NCBI RefSeq assembly: GCF_034314085.1
Contig: NZ_JAVIWI010000001.1
Span: 3,844,001-3,908,000, forward strand
Direction of reading: 5' to 3'
Origin: Undibacterium sp. 5I1
GTDB taxonomy: Bacteria > Pseudomonadota > Gammaproteobacteria > Burkholderiales > Burkholderiaceae_D
DNA length: 64,000 nucleotides
Position 1 is the stretch's first letter. Each line of letters starts with the position of its first letter. Shown here piece after piece: positions 18,088-27,254 of this stretch. The notes below the pieces were generated by a model. It worked only from the letters and a program-made list of their open reading frames with translations, was not told where the DNA came from and made no database searches. Made by a program: the position numbers and the translations under genes.

Positions 18088-18816
18088 GACAACTGCTTAC
18101 CTAAGCAGCTTGCCTAGCGGCTCATGTGCTTCGCACATCTGTGGTGCTAATTTGACTCAAAAGTCCAAAAAGTCGCATTTATGACACGTTTTAATGCGAA
18201 TTTAGTACCTGTCATCAACTGTTCATAATTGAATGCCAGACTTTGCTTACCCAAAATTTTGTGTGCTAGACTTTATTTCAGTGAATGTATATCTGGTAAG
18301 AAAGTGTAAAAATCACCCGATATTTGTCTCAGCTTAGTTTTTGCTGAAAGGCACTCCAAAGCGTGGCACGTTCTCTGCTTTTAATAAAATTATACGATGA
18401 TGTTCTCCTCTGTAGCAGTATGGAATTTGTAGCCAAAGAATTGAAAAACAAAATCCGGATGCAGCCCTTATCGTTTTTTTTAGTTGGTAAAGCAATCGTT
18501 TGCGCGTTTTGGAATTAAAAGTTTTTAGTTACAAAGCAATCGTTTGCGCTGATCGAAATTGGAATGTTTTTTGTGCAATTTTTCTTCTAAAACGAAGAGT
18601 TTGTTGTGATGATGCAACGCTCCTTATGTCGATTGGAAGATATTTTCAAATTTTTGATCCGCTTTTCGCTGTGTTGAAATTGCTCGTAAATAAAAGCGGA
18701 ATAGATTGTTTTTTTAGTAACTTAAATTGGTATCAGATGTTTGTTTAAATAGTTTTTCGTGCATTTTTTATATCTATTAGTAAATTCCAAAAAAAACCTT
18801 GATCAAGGAGTAGTAA
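18088..18816. other. Intergenic region upstream of the TonB receptor
   Basis: 729-base gap. It holds two copies of a 17-base LacI-type operator (18489-18549, listed separately) about 270 bases before the receptor ATG and a small hairpin CTGCTT-ACCT-AAGCAG just after the protease stop (18093-18108). Short open frames here look spurious: T-rich and without ribosome binding sites. Confidence 0.55.
18489..18549. promoter_or_regulatory. Tandem LacI/PurR-like operator pair
   Basis: The 17-mer AAAGCAATCGTTTGCGC occurs at 18489-18505 and again at 18533-18549, 44 bases apart (about four helical turns). Its centre GCAATCGTTTGC is a near-palindrome with a central CG, the hallmark of LacI/GalR family operators, and differs by one base from the PurR-type core GCAAACGTTTGC. 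Probably controls the TonB-dependent receptor downstream. The regulator is not encoded in this window. Confidence 0.6.
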
Positions 18817-21192
18817 ATGAAGCAATCAAGAAAACTTTCATCGACATTCCCATCGCGTTTGTCGATGGTTGCTGTCGCTTGCCAGTTGGTTTGCCTGAGC
18901 ATGTCTGCTTATGCGCAAACAGCACCAACAGCAGAATCAAATGAACCAGTCGATCCAAATCGCGTCACGATCACTGGCAAAAAAGTTGGTATGGGTCTGA
19001 TGGTGCAAGAAATAGCGCCCAAAGCGCGTAGTACAGTGACCGCAGAAGAATTGTCAAAACAGCGTCCAACTGGTAATGCTTACCAAGCGCTTGAATTGAT
19101 GCCAGCGGTTAATAGCTATAACTATGACGCTACGGGTTTGTTCGGTGGTGGTTTGACTTTGCGCGGTTTTAACAGCGATCAGATCGGTGTGACTATTAAC
19201 GGTGTGCCTGTCAATGATTCAGGTAGCTTCTCTGTGTTTCCGCAAGAGTTCGTTGATCAGGAAAACACTTGTACGCAATTTGTTACTCAAGGTTCTACGG
19301 ACGTAGATTCACCACAAATTGGTGCTACCGGCGGTAACATTGGCATTACAACTTGTGATCCGGCTAAGCAACGAAATATACGTATAATGCAAACTTTGGG
19401 TGGTTTATCGCTCTCCAAAACGTATGTTCGTTACGATACTGGTATGTTAGATGAGCGTTCACGCATGTTCATTTCGGTGTCGCATGCTCAAGCCGATAAG
19501 TGGAAAGGTCAAGGCGGTGCTAACCGTGATCACGTCGATTTTGGCTTCCGCACTGATTTTGATCGTTTTAATTCGATTAACGGTACGATTTTGTATAACC
19601 GCGCGATTAATCAAAATATTAGTACTTTTAATTTAGCGGACTTAGCGAAGAACGGTTACTACTACGATTACTCTACTAGTTTCATTGGACACGTTCCTCC
19701 TAGCCCAGGCAAGGCTTCTAGTGATCCGAACCAAGCGAATGCTGATACTTACTACCAGTTGACTAAAAATCCATTCCAAAATGTAATCGCATCTGTCGTC
19801 GGCAAGTTCCGGATTGGTGAAAATACAGACCTTAAGATCATCCCTTATTTTTGGTACGGCTATGGTACTGGTGGGGTCCAACAACGTTTGCAGGCAGAGA
19901 ATGCCTTCCTGAATCCCGCCACGGGCAAAAATACAGCTACTGTTGATTTGAACGGTGACGGCGATACTTTGGACAAAGTTATTGTTGCTAACAGCAGCGT
20001 TACACGTACTAACCGTCCTGGTATTACAGCTTCTTTGACACACTCATTTGCTAATCATCAGTTACTAGCGGGTTTCTGGATTGAGCGCGCTGTACATGAG
20101 CAGTTTGGACCGATGGTTGCCGTTGATGCAAATGGCAACGCGAACGATATTTGGCTGAGAGAGGGTCGTATTACTCGTCCAGACGGCACTCCATTTGAAA
20201 GTCGTGATTGGAAGACGATCAGTACCGCTTATCAATTCTTTGCACAAGATACAATCAGTTTAATGGATGATAAATTGTCACTGAATCTTGGTTTGCGTGC
20301 GCCGACCATGAAACGTGATTTTACAAATTACGCAAGCGAGGGTGCTGGAGTTGGTTATAACATTAAGAGAAACTACTCTGAATTGTTGCCACAACTAGGC
20401 GCCCGTTATCAGATTGACTACAACAATTCGATTTTTGCTAGCCTCGCGCGCAATATGAAGGCTCCGCCAAATTTTGTTTATTCAAATTTGCCTGTAACTA
20501 ATGGCGTCGCTACATTGCCTATCGATGTCAAAGCTGAAACTTCATACAATCTTGACGTTGGATACCGTTTACAAAGCGATAAATTAACTGCTCAAGCGAC
20601 AGTATATGCAGTGAATTTCCAAAATCGCCAAGCAACAGCTTACGATCCAACTACAAATACAAGCAGTTTGGCTAACGTGGGTAAAGTGAAGACCCATGGT
20701 TTTGAAGTTGAATTAGGTAATACTCCAATCAATGGCTGGTCGTTCTACAGCTCATTGGGTTATGCGAAGAGCGAGATTCAAGATAACTTAGTCGTCAGTT
20801 CAACGGCAACTTTACCGACTGCAGGTAAAGAAATGACTTTGACGCCTAATTGGAAAGCTGGTCTGAGCGCACAGTATGAAACTAGTGTTTGGTATACGCG
20901 AATGACGGCTAAGTACACAAGCAGTCAACAAGCAACAATGACTAACGACGAACTGGTGCCTTCTTATACTTTGCTTGGATTTGACGCTGGTTACCAATTC
21001 CCAAACACAACTTATTTGAAAAAGCCAACGTTGCGCCTCAATGTTAGTAACTTGACTAACGAGAAATATCGTAATCCATCTAGCTTTAACGTAACCAATG
21101 CGCTGCCCTATGGCACTGCTGCGGCAAAAGGTGTTTTCTATTACTTAGGCGCACCACGTTTCATGTCTGTCACTTTGTCTGCTGATTTCTAA
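18817..21192 (+). CDS. TonB-dependent outer-membrane receptor
   Basis: 791 residues. A signal peptide ends at about residue 31 (SAYAQ). A plug domain follows (TVTAEELSKQRPTGNAYQALELMP, then LTLRGFNSDQIGVTINGVPVND), then a 22-strand-type barrel ending in the terminal aromatic SVTLSADF. There is no N-terminal signalling extension, so it does not drive its own anti-sigma system. Substrate unknown; the LacI/PurR-like operators upstream and the nucleotidase lipoprotein downstream hint at a sugar, nucleoside or nucleotide. Start has AAGGAG 7 bases upstream. A strong terminator follows. Confidence 0.93.
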   Translation: MKQSRKLSSTFPSRLSMVAVACQLVCLSMSAYAQTAPTAESNEPVDPNRVTITGKKVGMGLMVQEIAPKARSTVTAEELSKQRPTGNAYQALELMPAVNSYNYDATGLFGGGLTLRGFNSDQIGVTINGVPVNDSGSFSVFPQEFVDQENTCTQFVTQGSTDVDSPQIGATGGNIGITTCDPAKQRNIRIMQTLGGLSLSKTYVRYDTGMLDERSRMFISVSHAQADKWKGQGGANRDHVDFGFRTDFDRFNSINGTILYNRAINQNISTFNLADLAKNGYYYDYSTSFIGHVPPSPGKASSDPNQANADTYYQLTKNPFQNVIASVVGKFRIGENTDLKIIPYFWYGYGTGGVQQRLQAENAFLNPATGKNTATVDLNGDGDTLDKVIVANSSVTRTNRPGITASLTHSFANHQLLAGFWIERAVHEQFGPMVAVDANGNANDIWLREGRITRPDGTPFESRDWKTISTAYQFFAQDTISLMDDKLSLNLGLRAPTMKRDFTNYASEGAGVGYNIKRNYSELLPQLGARYQIDYNNSIFASLARNMKAPPNFVYSNLPVTNGVATLPIDVKAETSYNLDVGYRLQSDKLTAQATVYAVNFQNRQATAYDPTTNTSSLANVGKVKTHGFEVELGNTPINGWSFYSSLGYAKSEIQDNLVVSSTATLPTAGKEMTLTPNWKAGLSAQYETSVWYTRMTAKYTSSQQATMTNDELVPSYTLLGFDAGYQFPNTTYLKKPTLRLNVSNLTNEKYRNPSSFNVTNALPYGTAAAKGVFYYLGAPRFMSVTLSADF

Positions 21193-21257
21193 CCAGTCAA
21201 TGCAAGACCGGAGGTTGCGATGCGCTTAGGCTTAGTCGCAACTTCTTCAGTATTTGA

Positions 21258-21294
21258 GCCTGCAATCATGCTTAGCGCGATTGCAGGCTTTTTT
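21258..21294 (+). terminator. Rho-independent terminator after the TonB receptor
   Basis: 10-bp perfect stem GCCTGCAATC / GATTGCAGGC with an 11-base loop followed by TTTTTTC. It lies 65 bases after the receptor stop and only about 20 bases before the nucleotidase start, so it separates the two transcripts or acts as an attenuator. Confidence 0.9.
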
Positions 21295-21314
21295 CATTTT
21301 TTGTAAGGATGGAT

Positions 21315-23051
21315 ATGTTAACGATGAAGTCGGTACCAGCATTGATGGTCTCATTACTGCTAGTTGCCTGTGCGGTGTCACAAAAAACACAACAATCAGG
21401 GCTGGAGTCGGCACAACAGTCAATCGCTGCTGGCACAAGTGAAATTACGATCTTTAGTATCAACGATTTTCATGGCAATTTGCAGTCTGATAAACCTGTA
21501 CCTTATTTGGCACCGGTGGCACCGGTAGAACATGGGCACGATCACGGTGAGGCCATGACCACGCCCGCCGGCGGTTACGCTTATCTGGCCGCACTTTTAA
21601 AACAGCGCCGTCTGGTAGCACCTGCCAGTATTTTTGTCGGGGCCGGCGATCTGATGGGCGCATCGCCTATCGGTTCTGCTTTGTTAAAGGATGAGCCGGT
21701 GATTGAGGCTTTTAATCAAATGGGCTTATCAGTTACTTCGGTTGGCAATCATGAATTCGACGCTGGCCGTGCTGATTTATTGAGCAAGATAAAAGGCGAG
21801 TGTCCGCTGAGCGGCTGCCCATTCCCAGGTTTTTCTGGCGCCAAATACGAATATATTGCTGCCAATGTGATTGATACTCAGACAGCTAAATCCTGGCTCA
21901 AGCCCTATGTGATTCGCCAGGTCGGTGATGTCAAAATCGCTTTTATCGGTGCGGTTACTTCCGACACGCCCAATTTAGTCGCAGGCGACGGTGTAAAGGG
22001 TTTGCAGTTTGAGGACGAGGCAACGGCGATCAATCGTTATGTGCCCGAGATTAAACAGCAAGGCGTCTCCGCTATCGTGGTGCTGATCCATGAGGGTGGT
22101 AATTATAAAGGCGATGCCAATGATGCAAGTTATGCATGCGATGGTTTAGACGGGCCGATTATTGATATCAGCAAAAAGCTCGATAAAGCAATCAACCTGG
22201 TGGTCTCCGGGCATACCCACCAAGGATACACCTGCAAAATCGACGGTCGCTTAGTCGTACAGGCACGCAGTTACGGTGCTTATCTCACAGAAACCAAACT
22301 CATTATTGACCGCGGCAGCAAGCAAGTGATTGCTAGTAGCGCCACTAATTATCTTGTGGATCAGCAGAAGCTAAAACCTGATCCGCAAGCGCAGCAGTTA
22401 GTGGATAAAGTCGCAGCATTGACCACAGAAATCCGCCTGCGCCCGGTTACAACGCTAGCCGCACCTTTAAAGCGTGAGAGTGCTAAGGGTATTTTTGACA
22501 GCAGTTTGGGTAATGTTATCGCCGATGCGCAATTGAAGTACGCGCAAAATAGTGGTCCAGCAGATATTGCCTTCATGAATTCGGGCGGTATTCGCAGTGA
22601 CTTGCCGTCGGGTGCGGAGACCAAATCGGTAGCCGTGACTTTTGGCGATATCTACGCATCACAGCCATTTGGTAACAATCTGGTTCGTATGAGCTTATCT
22701 GGAGAGCAGATCATGGCGGTTTTGCAGCAGCAATGGCAAGGACGCGAGGCGGATAATCCTAAAAAGTTATTCGTTTCGAGTAGCTTTAGCTACCGCTGGA
22801 GCGCCGCTCTGCCACTACCCCAGCGGGTGCAAAATATTCTGATTAATGGCAAACCTCTGGAATTGGCAAAAATCTACAAGGTCGTTGTGAATAGTTTTCT
22901 GGCCGATGGTGGCGATGCATTCACTATGTTTAAGCAAGGACAAGATCGCCAACTGGCCGGACGTGATTTGGATGCACTAGAAACTTATGTCCGCGCCGAG
23001 GGTGGCAAACTGGCTACTGTGGCGACAGACCGTGTCAAACGAAGTGAATAG
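21315..23051 (+). CDS. 5'-nucleotidase/metallophosphatase lipoprotein (UshA-like)
   Basis: About 578 residues; in-frame ATGs lie at 21309, 21315 and 21324, and the AAGG at 21305-21308 best fits 21315. A signal with lipobox LLVAC makes it a lipoprotein. The N-terminal metallophosphatase domain shows FSINDFHGN, GAGDLMGASP, GNHEFDAGR and VSGHTHQGYTC, the dinuclear metal ligands. The C-terminal 5_nucleotid_C domain shows IAFMNSGGIRSDLPSG and FLADGGDAFTMF. Family members hydrolyse nucleotides, UDP-sugars or cyclic nucleotides in the periplasm. Together with the upstream TonB receptor it may scavenge nucleotides or phosphate. Confidence 0.9.
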   Translation: MLTMKSVPALMVSLLLVACAVSQKTQQSGLESAQQSIAAGTSEITIFSINDFHGNLQSDKPVPYLAPVAPVEHGHDHGEAMTTPAGGYAYLAALLKQRRLVAPASIFVGAGDLMGASPIGSALLKDEPVIEAFNQMGLSVTSVGNHEFDAGRADLLSKIKGECPLSGCPFPGFSGAKYEYIAANVIDTQTAKSWLKPYVIRQVGDVKIAFIGAVTSDTPNLVAGDGVKGLQFEDEATAINRYVPEIKQQGVSAIVVLIHEGGNYKGDANDASYACDGLDGPIIDISKKLDKAINLVVSGHTHQGYTCKIDGRLVVQARSYGAYLTETKLIIDRGSKQVIASSATNYLVDQQKLKPDPQAQQLVDKVAALTTEIRLRPVTTLAAPLKRESAKGIFDSSLGNVIADAQLKYAQNSGPADIAFMNSGGIRSDLPSGAETKSVAVTFGDIYASQPFGNNLVRMSLSGEQIMAVLQQQWQGREADNPKKLFVSSSFSYRWSAALPLPQRVQNILINGKPLELAKIYKVVVNSFLADGGDAFTMFKQGQDRQLAGRDLDALETYVRAEGGKLATVATDRVKRSE

Positions 23052-23087
23052 ATTAGCAAACGATTTTTGATCTATTTTAGATAATAG

Positions 23088-23170
23088 AGGGAGTATTAAT
23101 AGTTAAGCTTAGATTGTCCAATGATTATCTGGACAATCTAAGCTTGATATCATATACATACAGGGAGTAT
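23088..23170. repeat. Palindromic intergenic repeat, copy C
   Basis: Bounded by GGGAGTAT at both ends (23089-23096 and 23163-23170). The centre is a 16-bp perfect hairpin: AAGCTTAGATTGTCCA, loop ATGATTATC, and the complementary arm (23105-23145). The core TGTCCAATGATTATCTGGACA matches copy A apart from one internal base. It lies between the convergent nucleotidase and exonuclease III genes and may double as a terminator (TTTTTT follows the right end). Confidence 0.75.
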
Positions 23171-23188
23171 TTTTTCTTAAAGACAGCT

Positions 23189-23962
23189 TTATGCGTATTC
23201 GATAATCAGTGGCGCGTGATCTGAAAAGCGCTGGTCTTTATAGATAGCGGCTGTTTTTGCTTTAGCCGCAATGCCCCCCGTTGCTACATGATAATCAATT
23301 CGCCAACCGACGTTATTCGCCCATGCCTGGCCACGATTGCTCCACCAGGTATAAGCCTCCCCAGTCGTATCCGGATGCAAGCGGCGATACACGTCAACCC
23401 AACCTTGTTCATCAAACAAGCGCGTCATCCATAAACGTTCCTCCGGCAAAAAGCCGGAATTCTTTTGATTACTTTTCCAGTTTTTCAAATCAATTTCTTT
23501 ATGGGCGATATTCCAGTCACCACAAATGACTAATTCACGTCCTTGGGAAATCAGATCTAGTAAGTGCGGGTAAAACAAGGCCATAAACCGGAATTTAGCT
23601 TCTTGCCGCTCAGGCGAGGATGATCCTGAAGGGCAATATACTGAGATTATCGACAAGTTACCAAAGTCGCAGCGCACATAGCGCCCCTCAGCATCAAATT
23701 CAGGACTACCAAAACCAATCTCTACTTTATCTGGCGTAGCTTTGCTATACACGCCAGTACCTGAATACCCTTTTTTCTCAGCGTAATGGAAATTCCCATG
23801 ATAGCCGTGAGGCATCAAAAAATCTGCCGTCATATCGTCAGCTTGTGCCTTCAGTTCTTGCACACAAACAAAATCTGCTTGCTGTTGCTGCATCCAGTCA
23901 AAAAAGCCTTTTTTCGAAGCAGAGCGTATGCCATTCAAGTTTGCGGAGATGATTTTTGTCAT
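23189..23962 (-). CDS. xthA: Exodeoxyribonuclease III
   Basis: 257 residues of the EEP (exonuclease/endonuclease/phosphatase) family, the AP endonuclease of base-excision repair. Motifs in order: NLNGIRSA, VQELKAQ (metal-binding Glu), YCPSG, GDWNIAHKEIDLKN (catalytic Asp and Asn) and SDHAPLIIEY (catalytic Asp-His). It is divergent from pyrE, with a 311-base shared upstream region. Upstream AAGGAGAAAAGT is close to the start GTC/ATG region and gives AAGGAG about 17 bases before the ATG. Confidence 0.95.
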   Translation of the reverse strand: MTKIISANLNGIRSASKKGFFDWMQQQQADFVCVQELKAQADDMTADFLMPHGYHGNFHYAEKKGYSGTGVYSKATPDKVEIGFGSPEFDAEGRYVRCDFGNLSIISVYCPSGSSSPERQEAKFRFMALFYPHLLDLISQGRELVICGDWNIAHKEIDLKNWKSNQKNSGFLPEERLWMTRLFDEQGWVDVYRRLHPDTTGEAYTWWSNRGQAWANNVGWRIDYHVATGGIAAKAKTAAIYKDQRFSDHAPLIIEYA

Positions 23963-24273
23963 TAAAATAAGGAGAAAAGTGAATTGAATGGTGAATAAGA
24001 TAGCAAATATTGAGAGCTGATTAAAGAGGGTACTTTTAGAGTTTGTTCCAATAACAATATTGCTTTATCTTCGTGTGGTGATCTCTGAGGACTAATCTAT
24101 ATAAGTAATATGAAAAGTCCTCTAAATTACTATGAGATTGTCTGCTTGAAACGATCTTATCTTGTCTGTAACTTGCCAATATTATTTAGTGAGACTTTGC
24201 AAATTCGTTTTATCATATTACAAAATGCGTCTCAGTAAATTTTGAACGATCTTAGGAAGACATTGGAGTTATT
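23963..24273. other. Divergent promoter region of xthA and pyrE
   Basis: 311 bases, AT-rich, without a gene. Presumably carries promoters for both divergent genes. I see no pyrimidine-dependent attenuator hairpin with a leader peptide ahead of pyrE. Confidence 0.5.
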
Positions 24274-24939
24274 TTGAGTAATTTACAACAAGAATTTATA
24301 ACATTTTCTGTAGAAGCCGGGGTTATCAGTTTTGGCAATTTTATTACCAAGGCCGGACGTAACTCCCCTTATTTTTTTAACGCTGGCTTGTTCAACGATG
24401 GCGCTAATTTAGGTAAATTAGCTTCATTTTATGCAGATACTTTGCTTGAATCGGGTATTGAGTTCGATATGTTGTTTGGTCCTGCTTACAAAGGTATTAC
24501 TTTAGCATCTGCTACTGCGGTTGCTTTAGCAGGCAAAAACCGTAATGTCCCATTTGCGTTTAACCGTAAAGAAGCAAAGGATCACGGCGAAGGTGGAACG
24601 ATAGTCGGCGCAAAATTGCAAGGTAAGGTTGTGATCATTGACGACGTTATTTCCGCAGGAACCTCCGTGCGTGAGTCAGTAAAAATGATACTTGAAGCAG
24701 GAGCTCAGCCTTGTGCTGTCCTGATCGCGTTAGACCGAATGGAGCGATCTGGGAAAGATGATACGTTATCAACTTATTCGGCAGTGCAAGAAGTGAGTGC
24801 AACTTATGATATACCGGTACTCGCTATCGGCAATCTGAACGATTTATTTGAGTTTTTATCCAAATCAGATGCTAATCAACAAATAATGCAATACAGAGAT
24901 GCCGTAGCTACTTATCGTCATCGTTACGGCGTAAGTTAA
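24274..24939 (+). CDS. pyrE: Orotate phosphoribosyltransferase
   Basis: 221 residues. Transfers phosphoribose from PRPP to orotate in pyrimidine synthesis. The PRPP-binding motif is VVIIDDVISAGTSVRES, and the N-terminal block GNFITKAGRNSPYFFNAGLF is typical. The start codon is TTG, supported by TTGGAG about 5 bases upstream and by the conserved N terminus; there is no ATG nearby. The stop codon shares the four bases TTAA with the stop of the convergent glycosyltransferase gene, and no terminator separates them. Confidence 0.96.
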   Translation: MSNLQQEFITFSVEAGVISFGNFITKAGRNSPYFFNAGLFNDGANLGKLASFYADTLLESGIEFDMLFGPAYKGITLASATAVALAGKNRNVPFAFNRKEAKDHGEGGTIVGAKLQGKVVIIDDVISAGTSVRESVKMILEAGAQPCAVLIALDRMERSGKDDTLSTYSAVQEVSATYDIPVLAIGNLNDLFEFLSKSDANQQIMQYRDAVATYRHRYGVS

Positions 24940-26069
24940 GTCTTAATAATTTTTCTGCTTACGTTAAGATATTCTGGCATTTTTTCAAAGCGAACAGTCC
25001 AATCATTATTTTGACGAAAGCGTGCTATTTCTATTGGATCTGCGCTCACATTTGAAGACTCTTCCCACAATTTTTTCCAGTCAATACCGCTGTAAATTTG
25101 AGCCACACCCGGCTCATTGAGCCGGTTAACCATGCTTCCAAATGCGGTAGACCAAACAGGAATTCCCAGAGCCCGCAATTCGTAATATTTGATAGGATCA
25201 ACAGATCTGGTCAATTGATTATTTAAAAATGGAATTAAACCAACCGTAAAGTTTTGGCAATGACGAATAGCATCTTCTACCGTACACGCGGGCAGTAATT
25301 CAATATTAGAGGGTAAGTGAGATGGAATATAGCCCGCACGAGGGCCAATTAATTTAACACGTAATTGGGGCAGGGCGTTCGCCATCTCTATGACTAGTCT
25401 CCAGTCAAACCAGGTAGCAATTGTTCCAATGAAACCAATAACTTCTTTTTGCGATCTGGCAGTGGAAAATGCGGGCAGTCTCTGCATATCGTAGCCATTT
25501 GAAACCAGCTTTATAGACACTCTTGGAGAGTATTTTGCTAGTTTTCTAATTAGGGTTTCTTCGCTACAAAATAAGTAATCACACCGACCTGCCAAGGTAT
25601 CTTCTGTACGCTCCATAGAGTAACGCGAGAGACCGCTATAAAAAGCCGGAAAATCGTCCATCACATCCATGAAACTAATACGCGATTGCAGATTCTCAAC
25701 AGCCCACAATGCAAGGCGGCTGGGACGTCCAATGCCAATGTCCCAGCTTAGATCAATGTCCAAGCTAGCTATGTTTGCCTTAATTTTATGCCAGACAAAC
25801 CAGTCATTAACGCGATTGAAAAGAGGGATTGGTTCTATAGGCAGACCGCCTGGACGCAGTACATGCAGCTGAGGTAGCAGGGGTTCTGCTGCGTGCTTCT
25901 CCTCAGCTTGTGTTGAGCGAGCTACATCAGACCACCGCGGCAGTCTTGTAATTGTTGGATCTATCCAATGAATTTCATCGTACACATTTTCTAATAACGA
26001 CCTCACCATGTAATGAGGTCGTTGCCAATAACTTTTATATGGTACTGGAGCGAAATAGAGTAGACGCAC
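24936..26069 (-). CDS. Glycosyltransferase, GT4-like (W-RPQ type)
   Basis: 377 residues, likely starting at a GTG. The N terminus RLLYFAPVPYKSYWQRPHYMV, the central VIGFIGTIATWFDWRLV and the C-terminal LIPFLNNQLTRSVDPIKYYELRALGIPV follow the pattern of a subset of GT-B glycosyltransferases common in polysaccharide loci. The same landmarks occur in the middle domain of the giant protein encoded upstream (DWHFRFQRPQQ, IIGYFGAIADWFD, NPVKVYEYMCSGKPIV), so the two modules are homologous. Donor and acceptor sugars unknown. The gene starts 2 bases after the wecB stop and is probably last in the export operon. Confidence 0.8.
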   Translation of the reverse strand: MRLLYFAPVPYKSYWQRPHYMVRSLLENVYDEIHWIDPTITRLPRWSDVARSTQAEEKHAAEPLLPQLHVLRPGGLPIEPIPLFNRVNDWFVWHKIKANIASLDIDLSWDIGIGRPSRLALWAVENLQSRISFMDVMDDFPAFYSGLSRYSMERTEDTLAGRCDYLFCSEETLIRKLAKYSPRVSIKLVSNGYDMQRLPAFSTARSQKEVIGFIGTIATWFDWRLVIEMANALPQLRVKLIGPRAGYIPSHLPSNIELLPACTVEDAIRHCQNFTVGLIPFLNNQLTRSVDPIKYYELRALGIPVWSTAFGSMVNRLNEPGVAQIYSGIDWKKLWEESSNVSADPIEIARFRQNNDWTVRFEKMPEYLNVSRKIIKT

Positions 26070-26071
26070 GA

Positions 26072-27181
26072 CTATACGCTGAAAGCTTTTTTCAGCACTT
26101 CGGTAATTCTTTCGCTTGCGAGCCCATCTCCATAAGGGGACACCCCTCTGGCTACTTGTTTGTAATAAACAGGGTCGTCAAGAAGACGTTGAGCCTCGCT
26201 TACGATCGTATTAAAATCAGTGCCTACTAATTTAACTACGCCTTGTTCTACCGCCTCTGGACGCTCTGTCTCACGTCTTAATACCAACACAGGCTTAGCT
26301 AGTGCTGGCGCTTCTTCTTGAACCCCACCAGAATCGCTCAATATAAGAAAAGCTCGTTTCATCGCTGCCACAAACGGCAAGTAATCCAAAGGAGAACACA
26401 AATGAATACGCGAGTTATTACCTAATAACTGGTGAGCCATCGTTTGGATATTTGGATTCGGATGCACTGGATACAGTACTTCTACATCTGGATTATTTTC
26501 GACCAAATGGATGATCGCTTTACAAATTTCTTGAAACGGCTCACCAAAATTTTCACGTCGGTGCGACGTCACTAAAATCAGACGTTTGTTACTGTCCAGA
26601 TTTGCCAGTGATACGTGATTTATTTCATCTCGCTTCACTACATCCAGTAACGCATCAATTACTGTATTACCAGTTAAGTGGATGTCCTCGCTCAAAATGC
26701 CTTCCCGTATTAAATTCTGACGTGAACCTTCTGTAGGCGCAAAGTGCCATTTTGCCAAACGCCCAGCAACAATTCTATTCATCTCTTCTGGGTAGGGATT
26801 CCAAATGTCGCCAGTTCTTAAGCCCGCCTCAATATGTCCAAATGGAATACGATGATAGAAGCAACTGAGTGCAACACTCATTACCGTCGTTGTGTCACCT
26901 TGCGCTAAGACCGCATCAGGCCGTTCTTCTTTGAAGACTGTATCAAGCTCTGTCAATAATTTTGCGGTTAGAGAAGATAGTGTTTGATTTGGTTGCATCA
27001 CATTCAAATCACGGTCAGGAACGATTTCAAACAATTGCAGAACTTGATCCAGCATTTGGCGATGCTGCGCCGTAGCTAGCACTTTCACGTCAACCCAAGA
27101 CTCTTGAGACAGGCGCTTAATTACTGGCGCCATTTTGATAGCTTCTGGTCGCGTACCAACCACGCAAATTATTTTTTTCAT
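26072..27181 (-). CDS. wecB: UDP-N-acetylglucosamine 2-epimerase (non-hydrolysing)
   Basis: 369 residues, normal for WecB/MnaA, which interconverts UDP-GlcNAc and UDP-ManNAc. Diagnostic segments: VVGTRPEAIKMAPVI, TAQHRQMLDQVL, VLAQGDTTTVMS, IEAGLRTGDIWNPYPEEMNR, VTSHRRENFGEP and LSDSGGVQEEAPAL. This supplies ManNAc or a derivative to the glycan made by this locus. It is 73 bases after the giant multidomain gene and 2 bases before the next glycosyltransferase. Confidence 0.95.
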   Translation of the reverse strand: MKKIICVVGTRPEAIKMAPVIKRLSQESWVDVKVLATAQHRQMLDQVLQLFEIVPDRDLNVMQPNQTLSSLTAKLLTELDTVFKEERPDAVLAQGDTTTVMSVALSCFYHRIPFGHIEAGLRTGDIWNPYPEEMNRIVAGRLAKWHFAPTEGSRQNLIREGILSEDIHLTGNTVIDALLDVVKRDEINHVSLANLDSNKRLILVTSHRRENFGEPFQEICKAIIHLVENNPDVEVLYPVHPNPNIQTMAHQLLGNNSRIHLCSPLDYLPFVAAMKRAFLILSDSGGVQEEAPALAKPVLVLRRETERPEAVEQGVVKLVGTDFNTIVSEAQRLLDDPVYYKQVARGVSPYGDGLASERITEVLKKAFSV

Positions 27182-27254
27182 ATGATCTATTTGTTCAGCA
27201 AGTCGTGAACAATTAACTGTTTAATAAAAGATTTTTACCTGTATATCGGAACGG

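Noticed and set aside
18500..18944. Small open frames of 61-82 codons ahead of the TonB receptor
   Set aside because: They overlap the operator pair or the receptor start, lack ribosome binding sites and have odd composition (Phe/Cys/Leu-rich).
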